Source: Tragulus kanchil (taxonomy: Eukaryota; Chordata; Mammalia; Artiodactyla; Tragulidae). Taken from it: DNA of 64,000 nucleotides. Below the pieces are notes generated by a model. That model worked only from the letters and a program-made list of their open reading frames with translations, did no database searches and was not told where the DNA came from. The stretch's first letter is position 1. Each line of letters opens with the position of its first letter. The DNA lies in assembly GCA_022376925.1 (NCBI GenBank), contig JAIOJX010000025.1, forward strand, positions 93,151,608 to 93,215,607, given 5' to 3'. The translations under genes and the position numbers were made by a program. Below are positions 1 to 11,298 of the stretch, piece after piece.

Positions 1-414
1 ACAGGTGTTCGGTCAGATTTGGCCTGTGAGCTGTACTCAGCTAGTCTCCGCTAAAGCTGGTAAACTGGATCCTCACAAGGGTATTGCCTAGCAACTCTGA
101 AACTACTTTATTTTATACTAACATTGTGCTAATAAATAAATATAGTATAAATATAGTATATAAACTGAGACTTGGGTTTCTCACTGTCCAAAGAAGTTAC
201 AAATCAGGAAAGGGTAAATGTTAGAATGAACCATGTGGAACTGGATTGGATATGGGAATATTCAACGGACTCATGATTTTTCAATAACTACAAATGCAGA
301 TAGAAATACCAAGAAGTTTACAGGCATGAGTTAGGGTTTATATATACAGTCCCCAGTTCTATTCACTAAGAGGTGCTAGAAGTGTCACCCCAGCAGCAAT
401 GAACATGGTTTCTA
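1..414. other. Unassigned AT-rich flank
   Basis: No convincing gene or repeat was recognised. The stretch is AT-rich, with a TATAGTATAAATATAGTATA-like run near 140-165. It lies immediately left of the SINE target-site duplication at 415. Confidence 0.5.
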
Positions 415-427
415 CATATCATTCTTT

Positions 428-718
428 TGGGGGCAGGTTGGGGAGGGAGGGGGATGGGCGGGCCACTTCTATTGGTCTTTCATTTATCTAGTTTCATCCA
501 TCTTTGTTCTTTGGCCCATGTGGGCCTCCCATCGCAGTGGCCTCTGTCGTCATAGAGCGCCTACTCTGGACGCATGCGCACCAGAGCTCTGGCTCGGTAA
601 TTGGACACATCGGTCCAGCCGCTCCGCAGCACGTGGGATCTTCCCAGACCAGGGATCAAACCAGCGCCCCTTGCACTGCAAGGCGGTGTCCTTACCCACT
701 GGACCACCAGGGAAGCCC
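428..718 (-). mobile_element. CHR-headed SINE with lineage-specific body
   Basis: The tRNA-derived head lies at the right end (about 640-718), read on the minus strand as the ttccctggtggtccagtggg type typical of CHR/Bov-tA SINEs. The body and 3' end lie to the left. A perfect 13-bp target-site duplication, catatcattcttt, flanks it at 415-427 and 719-731, which defines both ends of the insertion. The body (a gccagagctctgg-type stretch, then aaagaacaaagatggatgaa) is not the usual CHR-1 or CHR-2 body but recurs at 7933, 10626 and 28444. The short reading frames across it are not genes. Confidence 0.9.
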
Positions 719-731
719 CATATCATTCTTT

Positions 732-2066
732 AATGAAAGGAAAAAGGGCTCCGTATAAAACTGGTTTACACCAGGGTTGGATCAGGGAAAACACTGGACA
801 ATCCTGGAACAGTTTGTGATACCAGAAAGTAAGGAATTGATTAAATAATAAAAGATCAAGACATAGTGGAAAGGCCTAAAAATAGCTCCCACTTTTTTAG
901 GAGCCAAAATTAGAACATTTTCAAAAATAAAACAAGTAACAACAGTATTGTATTGTAACCCAAAGAATGAAATAAATATCCACAAGGATATAAATACCCT
1001 CCCCCCCAAAAGTGAATAGATAAACAAATGGGGGAAGGGACTAATGTTCTTTACAAAAGATTTCTAATCAAAGAGGTTGAAGGAATGAGGAGAACCATCA
1101 TTGGAGTACAACTGCAGTAATAACAGCCTCAGACAAGATAGGTTAAAACCTACCACACTGGTTCATAATGCTTATATAATTGAAATTATACTTGATACTA
1201 CCTTATAGGTAAGATATTTTTTCTAAGTGCAATTCATTTATTATTTGGGGCTTAAAAGAACATATGACAACTGTCTTCAGGGCTCAGTTCTGAAGACACT
1301 AGGTAGATACAGGAACATCGAAGATAATGGCCTGCTCCCCCTGGGGTAGATTAGTGGAGGACTCAGTCTTATGAGAAACCCATTGTTTGACTTGACACCC
1401 ACTACAGTCCAGAAGAAATAGCAACATTATCTCAGGTAGGCTCTCAGCTAGGTAAGTCTAAATAAATTCCAGACATCTGTGTGCTGCATCTATGAATCCA
1501 GAGCGTCCACATAACCCAAGATAAAGAGTATGAGAGGTCCAACACACTGACCAAGGCCTGGGGGTCATTCAGGAAATATTTCAGGATTTCCACACTGCAG
1601 CAAATGATTGGGACCATTTCCTTCAGAGCAGATGCAAGCACACTGTCTCAAAATGCCACACAAACATGGTCACACCTCAGTTCAGGGGCTAGATAAGATT
1701 TCACACTTCACAGAAAATCAGCAAGGATTCACAGAATGCAATACGCCTCCATATGGTTCCCACTGGTTCTCTTCATCCTCTTAAAAACCCAGAAATCATC
1801 TGGAATTAGAGCAGCAGGGAGAAGAATAAGATTTAAAAGACCAAAAACTTATATCAAAAAGCCTGAAACAAGTCAAGGAGCTTATTTATGCTGGAAGAGA
1901 GGGACTCAATACTTTTATTTCTAACATGAGTTGTGCTTTTTTTAAATATATGTTTAAAGGGACTAACTATATGAAATCATGGCAAATATTATGAAAGTGC
2001 TTTTGTCTTACTGTTAATTTACTGAATACATACAGATGTATAATAATTTCTTTTTTCATAACTAAA
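732..2066. other. Unassigned AT-rich sequence
   Basis: This is 1.3 kb with no recognised gene. The longest frames are 62-81 codons and show no recognisable motif. No clear splice-framed exon was found. It is probably old, decayed intergenic sequence. Confidence 0.5.
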
Positions 2067-2164
2067 TTGCTGGCCTCTCCATGCAGCTGGTGGGATCTTG
2101 GTTCCCGGGGGTTGAAAGTAGTGAAAGCCTAGAGTCCTAATCACTAGACTGCCAAGGAATTCCC
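2067..2164 (-). mobile_element. CHR-2-like tRNA-Glu SINE fragment
   Basis: Read on the minus strand it has a SINE head of the type ggaattccttggcagtctag followed by gattaggactctaggctt. A left-truncated body carries the gggaaccaagatcccacc block typical of CHR-2/Bov-tA tails. The first duplication breakpoint (2113) lies inside this SINE, so only its head half (3329-3380) is repeated downstream. Confidence 0.7.
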
Positions 2165-4546
2165 AAAAGTGGGGTGCTTTGTAAAAAATTTAAAAACTTA
2201 TATTTTATTTGGACGTAAGTGGTTACTAAATTAGTGGATTTACAAGACTTTACTTTTATGTACCATTAGGTTGAAAGTTCTGTGGAAATGGGATCTGCAT
2301 CTTTCTTTTTTATTTTTTAAACCATGTCTAGCATGGTAATAGGTATATGATAAATGTTTGTCATATGAATCAATAAATGAATTAATAATAAGGTACTGCC
2401 CTGGAACTGAAGACATGGGAAGGCAGGCAGACACATAAACAGATAATTAAACACTCTTAAGAGATATGATACTGTTCACTAACTGCCTGTAAGGGTCAGA
2501 AAGACTTCAGAGAGGAAGGGTGTAGGTCTTAAAGGACTAACAAGGGTTTGACAAGAATTTTCTGAACTACACAGAAACTCAAAGAAATTTTCCTGAGGTT
2601 AGACCATTAATTTTGTTGTTGTTGTTGTTGTTTTTTAATATTTTTACAGTTTTGTTGTTCACAGACATGTATGTTCCCAGATCAGTCATATGCATCTCTC
2701 TGATCGACTCCCCTGCTCCCAGTCCCTGCCAACCCACCCCTCCAGGCCATGGCAGCCCACCGCTGCAGGATCTCCTATTCCCACAGGGCAATGACCATAG
2801 CTATCTTCTTCACATATAATGGTATAGGTTTCCATGTTACTCTCTCTATGCCTCCCACCCACTGTTCATACCCCACAATGTCCATATGCCTTGTTTTTCC
2901 ATCGCTTCACTGTGTGTGCTACTATTACCCTCTTACTAGATTCCATATGTGTTAGTATACTGTACTTGTCTTTCTCTTTTTGACTGATTTCACTTTTTAT
3001 GATAGGTTCTAGATCCAAACACCTCATTAGGACTGATTCTTCTGCATTTCTTTTTACAGCTGAGTAGTATTCCATTGTATATATGTACCAGAGCTTCTTT
3101 ATCCATTCATTCATTGATGGGCATCTAGGTTGCTTCCATGTTCTAGCTATTGTTTAGAGAGCTGCAATGAACATTGGGGTACAGGTGTTTCTTTCAGTTT
3201 TGATTTCATCCAGGTATAAGCCTAAGAGTGGGATTGCTGGGTTGTACGGTGCCTCTATTTTTACTTTTTTAAGGAATCTCCATACTGTCTTCCATAGAGG
3301 CTGTATCAATTGACATTCCCACCAGCAATGAAAGTAGTGAAAGCCTAGAGTCCTAATCACTAGACTGCCAAGGAATTCCCAAAAGTGGGGTGCTTTGTAA
3401 AAAATTTAAAAACTTATATTTTATTTGGACGTAAGTGGTTACTAAATTAGTGGATTTACAAGACTTTACTTTTATGTACCATTAGGTTGAAAGTTCTGTG
3501 GAAATGGGATCTGCATCTTTCTTTTTTATTTTTTAAACCATGTCTAGCATGGTAATAGGTATATGATAAATGTTTGTCATATGAATCAATAAATGAATTA
3601 ATAATAAGGTACTGCCCTGGAACTGAAGACATGGGAAGGCAGGCAGACACATAAACAGATAATTAAACACTCTTAAGAGATATGATACTGTTCACTAACT
3701 GCCTGTAAGGGTCAGAAAGACTTCAGAGAGGAAGGGTGTAGGTCTTAAAGGACTAACAAGGGTTTGACAAGAATTTTCTGAACTACACAGAAACTCAAAG
3801 AAATTTTCCTGAGGTTAGACCATTAATTTTGTTGTTGTTGTTGTTGTTTTTTAATATTTTTACAGTTTTGTTGTTCACAGACATGTATGTTCCCAGATCA
3901 GTCATATGCATCTCTCTGATCGACTCCCCTGCTCCCAGTCCCTGCCAACCCACCCCTCCAGGCCATGGCAGCCCACCGCTGCAGGATCTCCTATTCCCAC
4001 AGGGCAATGACCATAGCTATCTTCTTCACATATAATGGTATAGGTTTCCATGTTACTCTCTCTATGCCTCCCACCCACTGTTCATACCCCACAATGTCCA
4101 TATGCCTTGTTTTTCCATCGCTTCACTGTGTGTGCTACTATTACCCTCTTACTAGATTCCATATGTGTTAGTATACTGTACTTGTCTTTCTCTTTTTGAC
4201 TGATTTCACTTTTTATGATAGGTTCTAGATCCAAACACCTCATTAGGACTGATTCTTCTGCATTTCTTTTTACAGCTGAGTAGTATTCCATTGTATATAT
4301 GTACCAGAGCTTCTTTATCCATTCATTCATTGATGGGCATCTAGGTTGCTTCCATGTTCTAGCTATTGTTTAGAGAGCTGCAATGAACATTGGGGTACAG
4401 GTGTTTCTTTCAGTTTTGATTTCATCCAGGTATAAGCCTAAGAGTGGGATTGCTGGGTTGTACGGTGCCTCTATTTTTACTTTTTTAAGGAATCTCCATA
4501 CTGTCTTCCATAGAGGCTGTATCAATTGACATTCCCACCAGCAATG
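2113..4546 (+). repeat. Direct duplication 1 (unit 1216 bp)
   Basis: Copy A is 2113-3328 and copy A' is 3329-4544, with a constant offset of 1216 and no mismatch seen by eye. The junction has 2 bp of shared sequence (tg). Copy A stops inside the L1 ORF2 at the ...accagcaatg motif and jumps back to the SINE at 2113. In A' the same motif (4537-4546) continues into proper L1 sequence. The A|A' junction is therefore probably an assembly join; an in-locus tandem duplication is the alternative. Confidence 0.95.
2255..2560. mobile_element. L2-like ancient LINE fragments
   Basis: The stretch 2255-2375 looks like an L2 3' end on the plus strand: a run of the type tctagcatggtaataggtat precedes a tgataaatgtttg end. 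The part from 2385 to 2560 (acacataaacagataatt, then cagaaagacttcagagag) resembles the opposite strand of an L2 3' region. It is duplicated at 3471-3776. The family call is from recalled consensus only. Confidence 0.35.
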
Positions 4547-4871
4547 CAAGAGTGTTCCCTTTTCTCCACACTCTCTCCAGCATTTATTGTCTGTCGATTT
4601 GTTGACGATGGCCATTCTGACGGGTGTGAGGTGATATCTCATTGTAGTTTTGATTTGCATTTCTCTAATCCTAAGCGAGGTTGAGCATTGTTTCATGTGC
4701 TTTTGGGCCATCTGTATATCCTCTTTGGAGAGGTGTCTCTTTAGGTCTTTTTCCCATTTTTGATTGGGTTGTTCTTTTTTCCAGTGCTGAGTTGTCTGAG
4801 TTGCTTGTAGATTTTGGAGATTAACTCTTTGTCTGTTATTTCATTTGCTATTATTTAGGACCATTAATTTT
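2602..4871 (-). mobile_element. 5'-truncated L1 with perfect TSD, split by duplication
   Basis: This is a minus-strand L1. The poly(A)-like 3' end is seen as a (TTG)n/T run at 2613-2636. The 3' UTR region covers roughly 2640-2870 and the ORF2 C-terminal coding region runs from there. A perfect 13-bp target-site duplication, gaccattaatttt, lies at 2602-2614 and 4859-4871. The authentic element is about 1 kb (2615-3328 continued at 4545-4858); 3329-4544 is the duplicated insert. ORF2 residues such as the [18 protein letters not shown] block and IYTMEYYSAVK match the conserved L1 ORF2 end. It is a dead 5'-truncated copy. Confidence 0.92.
4370..4711 (-). pseudogene. L1 ORF2 C-terminal fragment
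   Basis: An open 113-codon stretch contains, in order, a [24 protein letters not shown] block, a [14 protein letters not shown] block, [12 protein letters not shown] and [10 protein letters not shown]. This is the canonical order at the C-terminal end of mammalian L1 ORF2, downstream of the reverse transcriptase domain. The frame is uninterrupted across 4541-4546, the point where duplication 1 ends and duplication 2 begins. The sister frames at 3154-3360 and 5612-5806 each break exactly at duplication junctions. It is a fragment of a retrotransposon protein, not a host gene. Confidence 0.9.
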
Positions 4872-6705
4872 TATGCTTATTTTTTTCTCTGAGCCCCAGC
4901 ACAGCAACAGACTGTTATTGTGCTATTATTAAGTCAATAAATGTACTGATACGATTTCAGTTTCAGTTTGCAATCCATTAGTCAGAAGCAACTGCCATTG
5001 CTTAAAACACATATTTCTACCTGATAATGATTGTTGGAATGCTTTTTGTAAGCTAACTTGATCAGTACAGTGGCCTTGTGTAATGAGGTTCATTTATGAA
5101 ATTACCTGCCATGTCATCAAATCAAACAATGATCACAGATAAATATATAAGTAGATTGACTTTTTTTGCTTTTTTTTTTGGTTTAAACATATGAAAGTTT
5201 GATAATGATATCATTTACCAATACTTTAGGTTGGATTTGCTGAGCAAGTCTTTCATTTGTGTATTTCATAGAGATCCTCTACCTATTTTTTATTAAAATG
5301 TAGTTGTATTTATATAATAAGCAATGATTGTTAAATGTCATCAAAAAGGTTAATTTGACATTTTTATCATCATTTTGAGCCTTCTTATTGTCAATAAATC
5401 AAAAATATCTATCCCAAAATACTAGGAGAGAGGCAAAGAGATGGAGGAAAAGAGAACTTCAGTTAGGGACACATCCTCATTACAACTGGAGCAGATTTCC
5501 TACAGATTTCAGGATAAAATTATACAATCATAAAATTTGAATTAAACTGCTGGAGGCAACCTTAGAACTAACTTATCTACTCCTTTGTTTTTACATTTAA
5601 GAAAATTTTAACTATTCTATTCCCATAGACGCGAAGCAATGCAAGAGGGTTCCCTTTTCTCCACACCCTCTCCAGCATTTATTGTCTGTCGATTTGTTGA
5701 CGATGGCCATTCTGACGGGTGTGAGGTGATATCTCATTGTAGTTTTGATTTGCATTTCTCTAATCCTAAGCGAGGTTGAGCATTGTTTCATGTGCTTTTG
5801 GGCCATCTGTATATCCTCTTTGGAGAGGTGTCTCTTTAGGTCTTTTTCCCATTTTTGATTGGGTTGTTCTTTTTTCCAGTGCTGAGTTGTCTGAGTTGCT
5901 TGTAGATTTTGGAGATTAACTCTTTGTCTGTTATTTCATTTGCTATTATTTAGGACCATTAATTTTATGCTTATTTTTTTCTCTGAGCCCCAGCACAGCA
6001 ACAGACTGTTATTGTGCTATTATTAAGTCAATAAATGTACTGATACGATTTCAGTTTCAGTTTGCAATCCATTAGTCAGAAGCAACTGCCATTGCTTAAA
6101 ACACATATTTCTACCTGATAATGATTGTTGGAATGCTTTTTGTAAGCTAACTTGATCAGTACAGTGGCCTTGTGTAATGAGGTTCATTTATGAAATTACC
6201 TGCCATGTCATCAAATCAAACAATGATCACAGATAAATATATAAGTAGATTGACTTTTTTTGCTTTTTTTTTTGGTTTAAACATATGAAAGTTTGATAAT
6301 GATATCATTTACCAATACTTTAGGTTGGATTTGCTGAGCAAGTCTTTCATTTGTGTATTTCATAGAGATCCTCTACCTATTTTTTATTAAAATGTAGTTG
6401 TATTTATATAATAAGCAATGATTGTTAAATGTCATCAAAAAGGTTAATTTGACATTTTTATCATCATTTTGAGCCTTCTTATTGTCAATAAATCAAAAAT
6501 ATCTATCCCAAAATACTAGGAGAGAGGCAAAGAGATGGAGGAAAAGAGAACTTCAGTTAGGGACACATCCTCATTACAACTGGAGCAGATTTCCTACAGA
6601 TTTCAGGATAAAATTATACAATCATAAAATTTGAATTAAACTGCTGGAGGCAACCTTAGAACTAACTTATCTACTCCTTTGTTTTTACATTTAAGAAATT
6701 TTACA
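4541..6705 (+). repeat. Direct duplication 2 (offset about 1095 bp)
   Basis: Copy B is 4541 to about 5612 and copy B' is 5636 to about 6705. The offset is 1095, falling to 1094 after a one-base T-run difference near 4870. There are two substitutions at the very start of B' (agtgttcc/agggttcc, actctctcc/accctctcc). About 23 bp of unmatched sequence (5613-5635) sits at the junction. B begins at the same motif where A' of duplication 1 ends, so the two duplications abut exactly. Confidence 0.95.
4872..5612. other. Unassigned AT-rich sequence, present twice
   Basis: This AT-rich sequence with T-runs lies downstream of the L1 and has no gene or repeat recognised. It recurs at 5966-6700 as part of duplication 2. 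Confidence 0.5.
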
Positions 6706-6765
6706 TTTATGAAACTAGGAACTGGATTCTAAGTATTAACCAGAGAAGTATCTTAAGTCTCTGAT

Positions 6766-7258
6766 TTGAATTGTTATTTTTTAATAACAACTTTACTGGG
6801 ATATAACTGATGCAACATAAAATTTACTGTTTTAAAGTATACAATTCAACAGGTTTTAGTTAGTTAACAGAGCTGTGCAACCATAACCAATATCTGATTT
6901 TGGAGCATTTTTCTTCACCCCAAGATGGAAACCAGCACCTATTGAGTCATGTTCCATTCCACCTTCAGGCAGCTGCCAGCAGCCTTATCTACTTTCTATC
7001 TCTATACATTTGCTTGTTCTGAATTTCATATACATTTAATAGGACAATATGGGGGCCTCTGTGGCTGGATTATTTCTTAGCATAATTTTTTTAAAAATTA
7101 CTTAGGATAATTTTTTAAGGTTTATCCAAGTTGCAGCATATAACAGTATTTTATTCATTTTTGCTAAATAATATTCCATTTATGAATATGCTGCATTTTA
7201 TTCACCCATTCATAACTTAAGAGACATTTGGGTCATGTCTATTGTTTTGCATTCTGCC
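6766..7258 (-). mobile_element. Old L1M-type 3' region
   Basis: Read on the minus strand it carries the mammalian L1M/L1ME 3' layout. Plus-strand landmarks are actttactgggatataact, agctgtgcaaccataacca, tctactttctatctctatac, taatattccatttatgaa and a cattcataacttaagagaca end. Strong divergence and small deletions point to an ancient insertion. Confidence 0.75.
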
Positions 7259-7922
7259 CTTCAACCCACAAAACCCTCTCCTATCCTAAAAATCCTCTCT
7301 CTCAATTTATATTAACACACTTCCCCATATCACTACCAAATATTTTGGAAAATACAGTGCATTTACCTTTTTCTCTCATAATCCATTGAGACAGAGGTTG
7401 TCAGCTGCCTATCCAGTATCCATGCTCCTGTTCTTTATCTCTAACGGGACTGTGATCAAAGTGCCTAGCCAAACTATTTTATTTCCCAGTCTTTCTGGAA
7501 GCTAGGAGTATATACTGGGTTCTAAGCAGAAGTTATGTGAACTTCAAAAAAAGTGTTTAACACGGTTCCTCCTGCCATTAGCCCTTTCTCCTTCCTGTTG
7601 TCTATAATACACATCTGGTGTCTGGAGCCCCAGCAACCATCTGGACAATGAGAAGAAACTTTTGGAAAGAGAAGTCACGGCCAAACACAGAAGAGTAGGA
7701 AGATAAAGGAGTTTCATACCAGATCTGGGATGTCTTCCTACCTTCCTCATGAAGGAAACAAATCTTTAACATTTTGTTGTTTCATTATGACTTTCTAAAT
7801 TATCAATTCTTTCCTTTAAAGTCTTTCTCTTCTCTTATTGATTGATACAGCATTGGATGCAGATATTTTTAAAAAAATGACATACACAGTAAACTATGCA
7901 TGATTAGATGGTATTAAGGCTG
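7259..7922. other. Unassigned sequence
   Basis: No gene or repeat was recognised. One 68-codon minus frame (7544-7750) lacks any recognisable motif. Confidence 0.5.
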
Positions 7923-7932
7923 TGAACTTTAG

Positions 7933-8265
7933 GGTTTTTTTTTTTGTTTTTTTTTTTTTTAAACATTTATTTATTTTGGCGGGGGTGGGTAGGAAGGAGC
8001 GTGGGCGGGCCACTTCCAGTAGTCTTTGATTTGTCTAGTTTCATCCATCTTTGTTCTTTGGCCCATGTGGGCCTCCCATCATGGTGGCCTCTGTTGTCGC
8101 AGAGCACCGGCTCTGGGTGTATGCGCTCCAGAGCTCCGGCTCGGTAATTGGACACATGGGTTCAGCCACTCCGCGGCATGTGGGATCTTCCCAGGCCAAG
8201 GATCGAACTGGCGCCCCTTGCACTGCAAGGCGGTGTCCTTACCCACTGGACCACCAGGGAAGCCC
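7933..8265 (-). mobile_element. CHR-headed SINE with lineage-specific body
   Basis: This is the same family as 428-718: tRNA-derived head at the right end (ccactggaccaccagggaag as seen on plus), the shared body, and an A-rich tail seen as T-runs at 7933-7960. A 10-bp target-site duplication, tgaactttag, flanks it at 7923-7932 and 8266-8275. It is close to full length and only mildly diverged from the first copy. Confidence 0.9.
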
Positions 8266-8275
8266 TGAACTTTAG

Positions 8276-8640
8276 TTTTAATATGTAAATAATATTTAAC
8301 ATAATGAAGTTCATTCCACAGACCACACTGATTTTAATAAGTGGATATCTTATACATATGCAAAGAGAGTCAAGAATATATGCAAAATAATTAATTGAAA
8401 GCTCAATGGTTTTCTGATTTCTATGAATTAGCTGAGGAGTTTTTTTAGAACACAAATCATTCACTAATTATTTTTAAGCTCTCAAAATCAAATAGAAATT
8501 AATCTCAATTTGATCTTAAAGCAGAATATAATCACTGTTGACATTTAAACTCATCAGAGAGATAAGATATTTAAATTTTTACCCATATATAAATCATTAT
8601 CTTTGAGCCAAAACTAATCTCAATTGATATACTTGTGCTA
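8276..8640. other. Unassigned AT-rich sequence
   Basis: No gene or repeat was recognised. The sequence is AT-rich, with frames of at most 100 codons that run out of the adjacent SINE. Confidence 0.45.
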
Positions 8641-9060
8641 CCCTCAATCATCTCTGCATTTTTTTTTTTATCTCTTTGTTCTAACAAAACTCCTCTCTTA
8701 AAGGTCACTCGTTAACCCAAGTTGCCAAATTCACTATTTAAATGCTAATCAAAAAGCCCCTTCTTCTACTTTTACCACATATACCAAAGTCTTTGAACTC
8801 TGTTCTTGTTTCTTTTTCTTCATTGTTCACCCCTGGATTTTCTCCTACTTCTGAATCACTGATTCCTCTCTTTCAGCTCCCTATTAAATATTAGCTCCCT
8901 CAGATGTCATGCTCAGTTATTTCCTCTTACTGTATGTCTCATATAATGCCAAAACTTTCTCTTACCAGTATGACTATGCTACCAAAATTCATTCCTCAAA
9001 CCTGACATTTCTCTTGAGCTCCACACTGATGTTTCTGAGCACCTGCTGTCCTAAGAGAAT
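8641..9060 (+). mobile_element. L2-like LINE fragment (internal)
   Basis: A pyrimidine-rich strand has the layout of decayed L2 coding sequence, with phrases such as ctgaatcactgattcctctc and ttctcttgagctccacactg. It lies upstream of the clearer L2 3' end at about 9660-10600 in the same orientation. The two may be pieces of one old element. Confidence 0.4.
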
Positions 9061-9659
9061 ATCTCATAAACAATTTAAATAAGTATAAACCTTACTATCA
9101 TTTTATCATTTAGTCACCCTTCAGACTCTGTTCTGCTCAATGACTGAAGCAGTAACACCAGAAACAGCACCACAAGATCCTAACGCACAAAGGGGAAAGG
9201 TAAAAATCTTGTGCAACGAGTAAGGGCTCTTCCAGTTTCAAGTAAGAAAATTCTAACCCTGCTCTGTTTAAGCAAATAAGGGAATATACTGACTCACATA
9301 CTTCTGTAATAAACTAGCTGCTGACATGATTTAATACTGTTGTCTAATCATTGTCTTCTTTCTCTAATATCACACACAAAATTAAACTCAGAATGACTCA
9401 AAGGCCTAAATGTAAGGCTGGACACGATAAAACTCTTAGAGGAAAACATAGGCAGAACACTCTGACATAAGTCACAGCTATATCTTTCTTGACCACTTCA
9501 TAATGAAAACAGGACGTCAGCTTCCAGGCACTTATCAGCACTTCTACTACTCTTGTGTAGGCACAATCCTCACTTCTCAGGAGGACTACAAGAGCCACTT
9601 GATGGGGTTCCCTGCCACTATTCTTCCTTCCTCTATCCTAACATAGCAGCTACAGTGAT
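9061..9659. other. Unassigned sequence
   Basis: No gene or repeat was assigned with confidence. The part at 9385-9560 (aaggcctaaatgtaaggct, then aaactcttagaggaaaaca) resembles a short L1 ORF2 piece but was not resolved. Confidence 0.35.
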
Positions 9660-10600
9660 CAACCAGAGTAACACCAGATCATGTTACTATTCTGTTTAAA
9701 CCATCCTAAGCCATCACAGTGTGCTCAGAGGAACAGCCAATATTTATCATGGTCTGTGTGCTCCACACTGGGTCCAAACCCCTATTTCATTCCCTCTCTT
9801 GCCTCATATCCCAGTGTTCATCCCTTCACTCATTCAAATCTAACTTTTCATCAGTTTTTTTTTTTTTTTTTAGGAGGGGCGCTATTTTGGGATTTCACTG
9901 CAGCTTCAGGCTTTTCTCTAGTTGCAGAGAGTGGGGGCTCCTCTCTAGTTGAGGTGAGTAGGCTTCTTGTTGCAGTGACTTCTCTTGTTGTGGAACTTGG
10001 GATCTAGGACACATAGGCTTCAATAGTTGTCGCACATGGGCTCAACAGTAGCTCCAAGGCTCTAGAGCACAGGCTCAATAGTTATGGCTCACAGACTTAG
10101 TTGCTCCACAGCATGTGGGATCTTCCTGGATCAGGGAGCGAACCCATGTTTCTTGCATTGGCAGGTGAACTCTTTACCACTGAGCTACCAGGGAAGCCCT
10201 TTTCATCATCTTTTTAATTTCAAAATCCAAGCTGCTTATCATGATCTACCTGGTTTCTGAGTTTCTCTTCTAGTGCTCTCCCTGCTGGATTACCTCACTT
10301 GGTGCTTGCCACATAGACCATCTTGTTCTTTCTCAAACAGTCCGTCCTATCTGAGGGCCCTTGCACTAGCTTCCAACTCTGCCTGGACTGCTCTTTCCCC
10401 AGGTGGCTACAAGAGCAAGTCTTATCTCCAATCCCTTCAGGTCTCTGCTCCAATACTACTTGATCAGGAAGGCCTTTTAAAGTACACTATGTAGGATAAC
10501 AACCCATTATCAGCCTGTATATTTCTGTAAAACATTACCACAAAATATGCATCTGTTTTTTTTCCTGTGCTTCCCTTATAGGTCTGAGGAGGTTAGGCAA
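9660..10600 (+). mobile_element. L2 3' region split by a SINE
   Basis: L2-type landmarks occur on both sides of the SINE at 9854-10198. On the left is agatcatgttactattctg with accatcctaagccatcac. On the right are atgatctacctggtttctg, agggcccttgcactagcttc, tgcctggactgctctttccc and caggtctctgctccaatact. The order matches the conserved L2 3' portion. The element is ancient and interrupted by a younger CHR insertion. Confidence 0.75.
9854..10198 (-). mobile_element. Full-length CHR-1-type SINE
   Basis: The tRNA-derived head is at the right (minus-strand start near 10198), followed by the long tandem-like CHR-1 body and an A-rich tail seen as T16 near 9855-9872. A 10-bp target-site duplication, cttttcatca, occurs at 9844-9853 and 10199-10208. 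It is inserted into an older L2. This longer body differs from the family at 428, 7933, 10626 and 28444. Confidence 0.88.
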
Positions 10601-10625
10601 AGCTTTCCTAAAAATAAGTGGTGCT

Positions 10626-10905
10626 GGACTTCCGTGGTGGTCCAGTGGGTAAAGAGTCCACCTTGTACTGCAAGAGGTGCCGGTTCAATCCCTAGCCAGG
10701 GAAGATCCCACATGCTGTGGAGCTGCTGGACTGGTGTGTCCAATTACGAGCCAGCGCTCTGGAGTGCATGTGCCCAGAGCTGTTGCTATGCTACAGCAGA
10801 GGCCACTGTAATGGGAGACCCACACAGGCCAAAGAACAAAGATGGATGAAAATAAATAAATGAAAGACCAATAAAAGAGGCCAAACATTTAAAAAAAAAA
10901 AAAAA
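10626..10905 (+). mobile_element. CHR-headed SINE with lineage-specific body
   Basis: This is the plus-strand copy of the family seen at 428 and 7933: head ggacttccgtggtggtccag, body with gccagcgctctggagtgcat, then aaagaacaaagatggatgaa, and an A17 tail. A 10-bp target-site duplication, aagtggtgct, lies at 10616-10625 and 10906-10915. The 100-codon frame over it is incidental. Confidence 0.9.
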
Positions 10906-10915
10906 AAGTGGTGCT

Positions 10916-11298
10916 TCAGCTGAGACAAAAGTAGGAATATACCAGCAATAAATTGGAAGAATCACATGCAGGTAAAAATGTTAGAAATGATAAGGCTCTG
11001 GATCAAGAAATGGCAGACACAGGAAATAACTATATTGTAAAAAGTACCATGTAAGTTATGCTAAGAAGCTTGTCTTTTATCTATAGCACAGTGAAAAATT
11101 TAAGGAAGTAGGATTATGTGATTAGAATTTCATTTTGAGAAGATATTTTTAGCTGTTTGAAGAAAAGATGGATTCACCAGCAGATAAGGTTTAGGAAAGT
11201 TAGTGAAAGGCTCTTTCAATGACAGATGTCAGTGTGCCATGTGGTGGCTTCTGAGATTCCTCTTCTACAGTATTAACCATGAATCTCTTGCAGCCTCT
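10916..11298. other. Unassigned sequence
   Basis: No gene was recognised. Phrases at 11060-11240 (cttgtcttttatctatagca, aaaagatggattcaccagca) resemble the reverse strand of L2, but too weakly to call. Confidence 0.35.

Noticed and set aside
504..819. Overlapping 71-84 codon plus-strand frames as small genes
   Set aside because: They lie in or run out of a minus-strand SINE bounded by a 13-bp target-site duplication.
1444..1641. 65-codon minus frame in unassigned DNA
   Set aside because: It is short, has no motif or splice context, and is typical of chance open frames.
10547..10849. 100-codon plus-strand frame as a gene
   Set aside because: Most of it is SINE head and body (10626-10905).
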